Positions 57,760-64,000 of a stretch of DNA of 64,000 nt are shown here, piece by piece. A program made the position numbers and the translations under genes. The notes beneath the pieces were generated by a model. It had not been told where the DNA came from. It saw only the letters and a list, made by a program, of their open reading frames with translations, and made no database searches. The stretch covers positions 1 to 64,000 of the forward strand of contig JAFSGD010000062.1 of the NCBI GenBank assembly GCA_017434845.1, written 5' to 3'. Position 1 is the stretch's first letter. Each line of letters starts with the position of its first letter. Origin of the DNA: Clostridia bacterium (GTDB taxonomy: Bacteria; Bacillota; Clostridia; Oscillospirales; CAG-382).

Positions 57760-57804
57760 ATGACAAGCGTTACCGTTATCCACGTAGGAGACTTTATGCG
57801 CTGA
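57760..57804 (+). pseudogene. Truncated first copy of the rlmH 5' end
   Basis: Fourteen codons (MTSVTVIHVGDFMR, stop) with a good ribosome site (AAGGAAAT). Bases 57769-57796 match 57982-58009 of the intact rlmH gene at 27 of 28 positions. This is the former start of rlmH, cut off by the inserted segment that follows. Confidence 0.85.
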
Positions 57805-57981
57805 CGCGCTCGACCGAAAATGTTTTTTCGGTCGGTTCGGATGCCCGTTCGCTCGCGCCTCGCGCCTCACAACACAAGTGTTGTTCGACACTCGCGTGAA
57901 TCATAGGTGTAAAAATCGACGCGCTTGTCGCCGATTTTTACATGATTTTTTATTGTATTTATAGGTTTTGTTATGAATTCT
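57797..57981. mobile_element. Inserted palindrome-rich segment in the rlmH 5' end
   Basis: A segment of about 185 bp between the two copies of the 28-bp rlmH sequence. It holds stems 57811-57820/57825-57834, 57869-57875/57878-57884 and 57909-57918/57932-57941, is G/C-rich in its first half and A/T-rich at the end, and encodes no protein. The downstream copy of rlmH was left with a full frame and a new start. Probably a small mobile or structured element; its family is unknown. Confidence 0.65.
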
Positions 57982-58443
57982 GTTACCGTTATCCACGTAG
58001 GGGACTTTAAGGAAAAATATTTCAAGGATGCCGAAAACGAATACATCAAGCGTTTAAAGGCGTTTTGCGATTATAAAACGGTTTGCATAAAAGAAGAATC
58101 CTCGTTTGGCGAGGATTCCGAAAAGCTTATTGCGCGCGCACTCGAAAAAGAAGCGGCAGCAATCAGAGCGGCTGTTCCCAAGCAGGCGTTAAAAATTGCG
58201 ATGTGCATTGAGGGCAAACAGCTTTCAAGCACCGAGCTTGCCGAGGTTTTCGCAAAGGAATCGCGCCCTATATGCTTTATTATCGGCTCGAGCTTTGGGC
58301 TCGACGAAAGCCTTAAGCGCGAATGCGACATGAAGCTTTCCATGTCGAAAATGACCTTTCCGCACATGCTTGCGCGCGTTATGCTTGCCGAGCAGGTTTA
58401 CCGTGCAAACGCTATTAACGCGGGCAAGAAATATCATAAGTAA
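57973..58443 (+). CDS. rlmH: 23S rRNA pseudouridine-1915 N3-methyltransferase
   Basis: A 156-residue SPOUT methyltransferase. It has VIHVGDFKEKYFKDAENEYIKRL at the N-terminus, IAMCIEGKQLSSTELAEV, FIIGSSFGLDE for SAM binding and the end MTFPHMLARVMLAEQVYRANAINAGKKYHK. Length is normal, so the gene is intact. The present ATG at 57973 has only a weak AGG site because the original start and ribosome site remain with the truncated copy upstream; expression may be reduced. Confidence 0.95.
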   Translation: MNSVTVIHVGDFKEKYFKDAENEYIKRLKAFCDYKTVCIKEESSFGEDSEKLIARALEKEAAAIRAAVPKQALKIAMCIEGKQLSSTELAEVFAKESRPICFIIGSSFGLDESLKRECDMKLSMSKMTFPHMLARVMLAEQVYRANAINAGKKYHK

Positions 58444-58450
58444 AAAATAA

Positions 58451-58480
58451 AAATCAAGCTTCGTTTCAGAAGCTTGATTT
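58451..58480. terminator. Shared terminator of rlmH and the convergent unknown gene
   Basis: A perfect 12-bp stem (58451-58462 with 58469-58480) with A and T runs on both sides, between two convergent genes. Confidence 0.9.
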
Positions 58481-58481
58481 T

Positions 58482-59153
58482 TTATTTCAAATGCTTTTCA
58501 AGCAAAGGAATATAGCGCTCGTCGATCGGGCGGAAAACAACCTTAACCGGCTGTTCGGCTCCGTTTTCGGAATACATATTCGAGCTATCGACAAAAACGG
58601 TATAGCACCAAATATCTTCGAATTTGCCCAGATAGCCCTTGAAATCGGTTCCGAGCGGACAGCCGTTATAGCCGAAATAAACCGGACGCATCTTTTTGAT
58701 ATCGCCGAAAACGATTTTGCGCTCGAAGGTTTCGGCGGTTGAAGAATAAATATCGGAAAACGCGCTCAGGTATTCGGCCTTTTTAAAATCAACGCCATTC
58801 CAAAAAACAACCGTAAGCTCGCCGCTTTTCGGTATATTATAGCTTTCGTCAACGTAAAGATATTGGTCGAGAAAGGATCGCACAACAACAAAGGTGTGGC
58901 TTTCATCCTCTTCAACCTCTTTTATGCTGAAGCCGCCGTCTTTGGTTTTGGCAACGGTTTTGTCGCTTTCGGTGTATGCCGCACCGCAGGGAACGTAGGT
59001 TGTTCCTTTCCAAACCAGCGTTTCGCCGTAATATTCCGCCGATCTGTCGAGGAAAACGCCGCAGCTGTTAAGCAAATACAGCAAGGCGAGCGAAAAGGTT
59101 AATATAACGGCGATCACACAAAAAATCCGCTTTGGACTTATGCTTTTTTTCAA
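58482..59153 (-). CDS. Membrane-anchored protein of unknown function
   Basis: A 223-residue protein with one N-terminal membrane helix (about 10-30) and a soluble outside domain (about 35-223) rich in Tyr, Phe and Glu; no known family recognised. A Cys follows the helix (LLNSCG), but with too short a fit for a sure lipobox. Its start overlaps the stop of the next gene upstream (ATGA), so both form an operon. Both have the same layout of a helix plus an outside domain, suggesting one complex. Confidence 0.7.
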   Translation of the reverse strand: MKKSISPKRIFCVIAVILTFSLALLYLLNSCGVFLDRSAEYYGETLVWKGTTYVPCGAAYTESDKTVAKTKDGGFSIKEVEEDESHTFVVVRSFLDQYLYVDESYNIPKSGELTVVFWNGVDFKKAEYLSAFSDIYSSTAETFERKIVFGDIKKMRPVYFGYNGCPLGTDFKGYLGKFEDIWCYTVFVDSSNMYSENGAEQPVKVVFRPIDERYIPLLEKHLK

Positions 59154-59671
59154 TTAAAATGCACCTCTTCACGTAACTCAAACTTGAAATCGCCGAGATC
59201 ATCAACCGAATATTCGTTTTCTTCACACCAACCGAAATAATGCGAAAGGAAGTTTTTGCTAAGATATTGCAAATCCTTTTTGCCATAGAGCGTTTTTTCG
59301 GTCATATCGTATTTATACATAACGAAATAATCGTCGCTTTCGCGGTCAACTTTACTGTCGAAGAACATGATATAAAGCGTTTCGCTTTCGGGATAGCGGC
59401 TTATTTTGAGGCACAGATCAAGCTCGGGTATCTGTATATTTTCAAAATCGCCGAAATCGTAATCGGCGTACGCCTCCTCCGTTCCGGTTACGAGCACCGA
59501 ATCGCCGCCATATTTAACCGCGCGAACCTCATAATAAAGCTGCTCGAAAACGTTTTGTATTTTGGGATATTTAAAATTATAAACCCTATAAGCCGCAAAC
59601 CCCAACAGCAAACAGAAAACCAAAACGAACGAAGCAACAGAAATAATAATGATTTTTCTTTTCTTGTTCAT
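59150..59671 (-). CDS. Membrane-anchored protein of unknown function
   Basis: A 173-residue protein: basic start (MNKKRK), one membrane helix (about 7-28) and an acidic, Tyr-rich outside domain. No known family recognised. GGAGG lies before the ATG. It is the first gene of a two-gene operon with the preceding entry. Confidence 0.7.
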   Translation of the reverse strand: MNKKRKIIIISVASFVLVFCLLLGFAAYRVYNFKYPKIQNVFEQLYYEVRAVKYGGDSVLVTGTEEAYADYDFGDFENIQIPELDLCLKISRYPESETLYIMFFDSKVDRESDDYFVMYKYDMTEKTLYGKKDLQYLSKNFLSHYFGWCEENEYSVDDLGDFKFELREEVHFN

Positions 59672-59702
59672 AAGCGCTTCGCCTCCTTGCGTTCATGATA
59701 TC

Positions 59703-59731
59703 ATACATAAAACCGAATGTCAATATATTTT
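59703..59731 (-). promoter_or_regulatory. Promoter of the two unknown membrane-protein genes
   Basis: On the minus strand TTGACA and TATCAT boxes are spaced 17 bp about 25 bases upstream of the start codon, in the divergent region shared with the ThuA gene. Confidence 0.65.
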
Positions 59732-59779
59732 TATCGTTTTTCGATATGTTTGTTTTTGCAAAAGATTCCTGCGTGAATA

Positions 59780-59809
59780 TTGACTTTTCTGAGCAAATAT
59801 GGTAATCTT
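59780..59809 (+). promoter_or_regulatory. Promoter of the ThuA-domain gene
   Basis: TTGACT and TAATCT boxes spaced 17 bp, about 35 bases before the start codon. Confidence 0.6.
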
Positions 59810-59841
59810 TTTTCGTAAAACAAATAAACGGAGTGATAAAA

Positions 59842-60561
59842 ATGATAAAGGTTACTGTCTGGAACGAATTTTTTCACGAAAAAAACAACGAACGCGTTGC
59901 CGCTATCTATCCCAACGGCATCCATGGCACCATCGCCGAATTTTTGAAATGCGATGATATTCAGGTTCGTACCGCAACCCTCGAGGACGAGGAATGCGGT
60001 CTTACCGAACAGGTGCTCAACGACACCGACGTTCTCATCTGGTGGGGACATATGCGCCACGGCGATGTTCCTGATGAGATCGTAGAACGCATTAAGGCAA
60101 ACGTTCTTAAGGGCATGGGCTTTATCGCTCTCCATTCCGCCCACCATTCCAAGATATTCAAAGCTTTAATGGGAACGACCTGCAATCTTTCTTGGCGCGA
60201 GGACGGCGATTTAGAGCGCGTTTGGACCATTAACCCCGCCCACCCGATCGCTCAGGGCATCGGCAGATATTTCGAGCTTAACGGTGTTGAGACCTATGCC
60301 GAGCCTTTCGGTATTCCCGAGCCCGACGAGGTTGTTTTCATGGGCTGGTATGAGGGCGGCGAGGTGTTCCGCACCGGTTGCACCTTCCACCGCGGCAACG
60401 GCAGGATCTTCTATTTCCAGCCCGGCCACGAAACCTTCCCCATATTCTATAACGAAAACGTTCAAACCATTATTCGCAATGCGGTTCGTTGGGCAAACCC
60501 CATCCGCCGCGATGCCGAGCTTCTCTGCCCGCAGGTAACAAGAGTCCACAACGTTAAATAA
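59842..60561 (+). CDS. ThuA-domain protein
   Basis: A 239-residue protein of the trehalose-utilisation (ThuA) family, a glutamine-amidotransferase-like fold without its catalytic triad. It has [54 protein letters not shown] and the C-terminal [21 protein letters not shown]...AVRWANP. Family members act in disaccharide metabolism. The ATG at 59842 follows CGGAG. C-rich codons suggest good expression. It is the last chromosomal gene before the mobilizable element. Confidence 0.92.
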   Translation: MIKVTVWNEFFHEKNNERVAAIYPNGIHGTIAEFLKCDDIQVRTATLEDEECGLTEQVLNDTDVLIWWGHMRHGDVPDEIVERIKANVLKGMGFIALHSAHHSKIFKALMGTTCNLSWREDGDLERVWTINPAHPIAQGIGRYFELNGVETYAEPFGIPEPDEVVFMGWYEGGEVFRTGCTFHRGNGRIFYFQPGHETFPIFYNENVQTIIRNAVRWANPIRRDAELLCPQVTRVHNVK

Positions 60562-60589
60562 AAAACGATCAAAGAAAAAATCCTCTCGT

Positions 60590-60666
60590 TTACGCTACTT
60601 CTCATAAGGATGTTTTAGCGTAAGGCGGTGTTCCCGAGTAGGACGGACAGTTTAGGCTGTCCGTCC
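60590..60666. terminator. Two stem-loops at the chromosome/element junction
   Basis: A perfect 8-bp stem (60590-60597 with 60616-60623) and a perfect 10-bp stem (60641-60650 with 60657-60666) followed on the plus strand by TTTCC. They lie between the ThuA gene and the recombinase gene. One could terminate the ThuA gene; the other may belong to the element end. The exact attachment site was not found. Confidence 0.5.
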
Positions 60667-60673
60667 TTTCCTG

Positions 60674-62317
<1,644 letters not shown>

Positions 62318-62337
62318 TTACCTCCTTCTTGTATGTC

Positions 62338-62403
62338 AAACCGATTGAGAGTGCAGGGGTGCAGTTATAAATTCTGCACCAACAGGATACTCTCAATCGG
62401 TTT
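62338..62403 (-). promoter_or_regulatory. Nested hairpin between the TnpW-like and recombinase genes
   Basis: A perfect 15-bp outer stem (62338-62352 with 62389-62403) encloses a perfect 7-bp stem (62358-62364 with 62374-62380). It lies in the leader of the recombinase gene and might attenuate or stabilise its message, or be a recombinase site. Confidence 0.6.
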
Positions 62404-62429
62404 CAAAGTCCAGCGAGAATCGGAAAGAG

Positions 62430-62684
62430 TCAAGAAACTTTATCAATTTCTTTTTCCATAAGCCGCTTCAATGCTTCATCGCTGTCTTTTGTGTCAATAT
62501 CAAAAATAGAATTGACCTTGTACATCATCCCGCCGATCATATACTCGGTGGTGGAAGTCAAGGTCATATCTTTCAGTTCATAGAGTTGTCTTCTTCGTAT
62601 GCTTGTGGCAACATCCTTTTCGAAATCGTTTCCGGATGGGATCCGGAAGTCAACTTCGTTTTCATAAATCACTTTTTTCTTCAT
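62430..62684 (-). CDS. TnpW-like small protein
   Basis: An 84-residue protein. The C-terminal half (EYMIGGMMYKVNSIFDIDTKDSDEALKRLMEKEI) matches the pattern of TnpW proteins of Tn4451-type elements, whose role is unknown. AAGGAGGTC-like sequence lies before the ATG. It sits between the relaxase and recombinase genes, as in related elements. Confidence 0.65.
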   Translation of the reverse strand: MKKKVIYENEVDFRIPSGNDFEKDVATSIRRRQLYELKDMTLTSTTEYMIGGMMYKVNSIFDIDTKDSDEALKRLMEKEIDKVS

Positions 62685-62700
62685 TCAAGTCCTCCATTCA

Positions 62701-63693
62701 TTACATATACATTCCATAACCCAAGCCGTTTGCCTGCTCGTACTCTTCTTGAGTACAGTAGCATACGAATGCTTGGGGCGATATCTTACGTCCGAGGATC
62801 TGCTCGAGATGCTCTTTTTCTTCGAGGTCCATTTCGGTAAGCTGTCTTGGCGTATAGGATTCTCTCGGCGGCGCGACTGAGAGAACGTCGCCGATCATTC
62901 GGATCAGCCCTGTTGTTACAGTCATATTCATATCCTCATCGTGCTCGGGCGTTTTGTAGCTTCGGTACGTTTCTGCCAAAGCTCCGTTACTGCCGCCCAT
63001 AGCAAAGTAAAGCTCGATATTGGATTTGAGAAAACGCTCGTCAAAGAGCTTGTTGTCACGGCAGGTATATCCTTCGGGAGTGGTGAAGGTCATATACTTA
63101 TAATCCGAATACCACTTGACGCTGTATCCGTGGCGCTCCATACATTCGATGAAAGCCTCGGGTGTGGGACTGCATTCAAGCGCCCAATCCAGAAATGCAC
63201 ACAGACGCTTTTTCCATTTTGGATATCTCCCGTAGGTGCATTTCTCTTCGGTTACCGACAGTCCGCGCTCACGGCACAGCTTGTTGGAGTACTCTTTCAC
63301 TTTCAGCATATCGTCTCTTGACTGATGAAACTTCTTTCCGTTTTCAAAGTTTACCGAATTGAAAACGATGTGATTGTGGATATGCGCTTCGTTGATGTGG
63401 GTTGATACCACCGCCTGATAGTTACCGAAGTACATGGCAAGCTCCATTCCGATCTCGTGGGCAAGCTCGGGTGTCACGTTTTCTTCGGGAGCGAAGGACT
63501 GTATCACGTGATAGTACTGTCTGCCGTCTGTTTTATCGAAGTGCTCTTTTACAAATAGAAACTCGTCGAGAGCAGATTCGGGTGTGCAATTGATACCGTC
63601 GATCAGATCTCGGTCGGTTGCTTCGGGACGGGTGATATACGGAAAGATATTGTTCATCGGACAGCTCGAGTTAATGAATTTAACGATTGCCAT
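62701..63693 (-). CDS. Relaxase / mobilization nuclease
   Basis: A 330-residue conjugative relaxase that nicks the transfer origin. The metal-binding motif is His104-x-His106-x-His108 (AHIHNHIVFN), preceded by His99, and a likely catalytic Tyr19 lies near the N-terminus (IFPYITRP). The C-terminal part is helical and shorter than in large relaxases. It overlaps the MobC gene at its start by 40 bases. The transfer origin should lie upstream of MobC, outside or at the window edge. Confidence 0.9.
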   Translation of the reverse strand: MAIVKFINSSCPMNNIFPYITRPEATDRDLIDGINCTPESALDEFLFVKEHFDKTDGRQYYHVIQSFAPEENVTPELAHEIGMELAMYFGNYQAVVSTHINEAHIHNHIVFNSVNFENGKKFHQSRDDMLKVKEYSNKLCRERGLSVTEEKCTYGRYPKWKKRLCAFLDWALECSPTPEAFIECMERHGYSVKWYSDYKYMTFTTPEGYTCRDNKLFDERFLKSNIELYFAMGGSNGALAETYRSYKTPEHDEDMNMTVTTGLIRMIGDVLSVAPPRESYTPRQLTEMDLEEKEHLEQILGRKISPQAFVCYCTQEEYEQANGLGYGMYM

Positions 63694-63971
63694 ATCTTTT
63701 TCAGCTCCTCTCTTGTTTCGTTCAGGTCTACGGCGGAGATCATTCCTGCGTTGACTGCACGGGTGATCTGATTGAGATTGTTACCAACACGCCGAAGCTC
63801 GTCGGCAAGAACGTCCACGCCGTTGATGATAACAATGGGTTTATCCAGCGCAACGTCACGGAGATAATGGCTGACGGTTCGGTAAGATGAGAGCGCTTTG
63901 TATTCGATCTGCTCTCGTTCTTCGGGAGAGACTCTCGTTCGAAGAATCTCGGTCTTGGGTTCTTTTTTCAT
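63654..63971 (-). CDS. mobC: MobC-like relaxosome accessory protein
   Basis: A 105-residue protein: an N-terminal ribbon-helix-helix-like domain (EILRTRVSPEEREQIEYKALSS) and a helical C-terminal part (NNLNQITRAVNAG...LNSLTRAV) with the GNNLNQ signature of MobC proteins. It opens the transfer origin for the relaxase. The start has AAGGAGA upstream. Confidence 0.9.
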   Translation of the reverse strand: MKKEPKTEILRTRVSPEEREQIEYKALSSYRTVSHYLRDVALDKPIVIINGVDVLADELRRVGNNLNQITRAVNAGMISAVDLNETREELKKIWQSLNSLTRAVR

Positions 63972-64000
63972 AGAATTACATCTCCTTTATAATCTTTTAT

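Overview
The window looks like a chromosomal segment of a Gram-positive, low-to-mid GC Bacillota, most likely class Clostridia and probably a gut Oscillospirales-type organism. The support is SepF, DivIVA and YggT together, RqcH, CarD-type and MerR regulators, AGGAGG-type ribosome binding sites, many lipoproteins, a SipW-type signal peptidase with TasA-like proteins, a sortase, and a split transketolase. No taxonomic marker gene is present, so this placement is an inference.

Layout. Both edges are mobile DNA. At 2-1102 lies the end of an element with a Tn916-type tyrosine integrase, followed by a small lipoprotein and a hairpin array. At 60674-63971 lies the end of an integrative mobilizable element (serine recombinase, TnpW-like protein, relaxase, MobC). 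A third, tiny element of about 1.5 kb sits at the 3' end of guaA between two identical 16-bp repeats. Between them, 2225-12717 carries azlCD with a HAD phosphatase, a two-component system, gpsA, a membrane-tethered ECF-type sigma factor with a leucine-rich-repeat ectodomain preceded by two very small genes, an orphan solute-binding lipoprotein and a radical SAM protein. From 24638 down to 12808 on the minus strand runs an operon of about 12 kb: SipW signal peptidase, six TasA-like secreted proteins, a 1566-residue beta-helix/InlB-repeat adhesin, a CnaB protein with a sorting signal, and a sortase. This is the most distinctive system in the window and probably builds a surface fibre or adhesive coat.

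26736-42931 holds guaA (synthetase half only), CarD-like and MerR regulators, small zinc-ribbon membrane proteins, gdhA, tex, a VUT transporter, an SDR enzyme, an AI-2E family permease, tRNA-Glu(CTC), and a four-gene operon (MBL hydrolase, DUF4091, nitroreductase, GHL10 lipoprotein). 43234-58443 is a dense plus-strand housekeeping run: miaA, a HlyD-like protein, yggS, sepF, yggT, divIVA, ileS, lspA, rluD, split transketolase, Nif3, rqcH, tcdA, a flavin reductase and rlmH.

Several intergenic regions carry unusual palindrome-rich DNA. Two of them (downstream of gdhA and at the start of rlmH) are flanked by long direct duplications of host sequence, which suggests insertion of structured elements that left the gene intact. 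All domain assignments come from reading the sequence; no database search was run.
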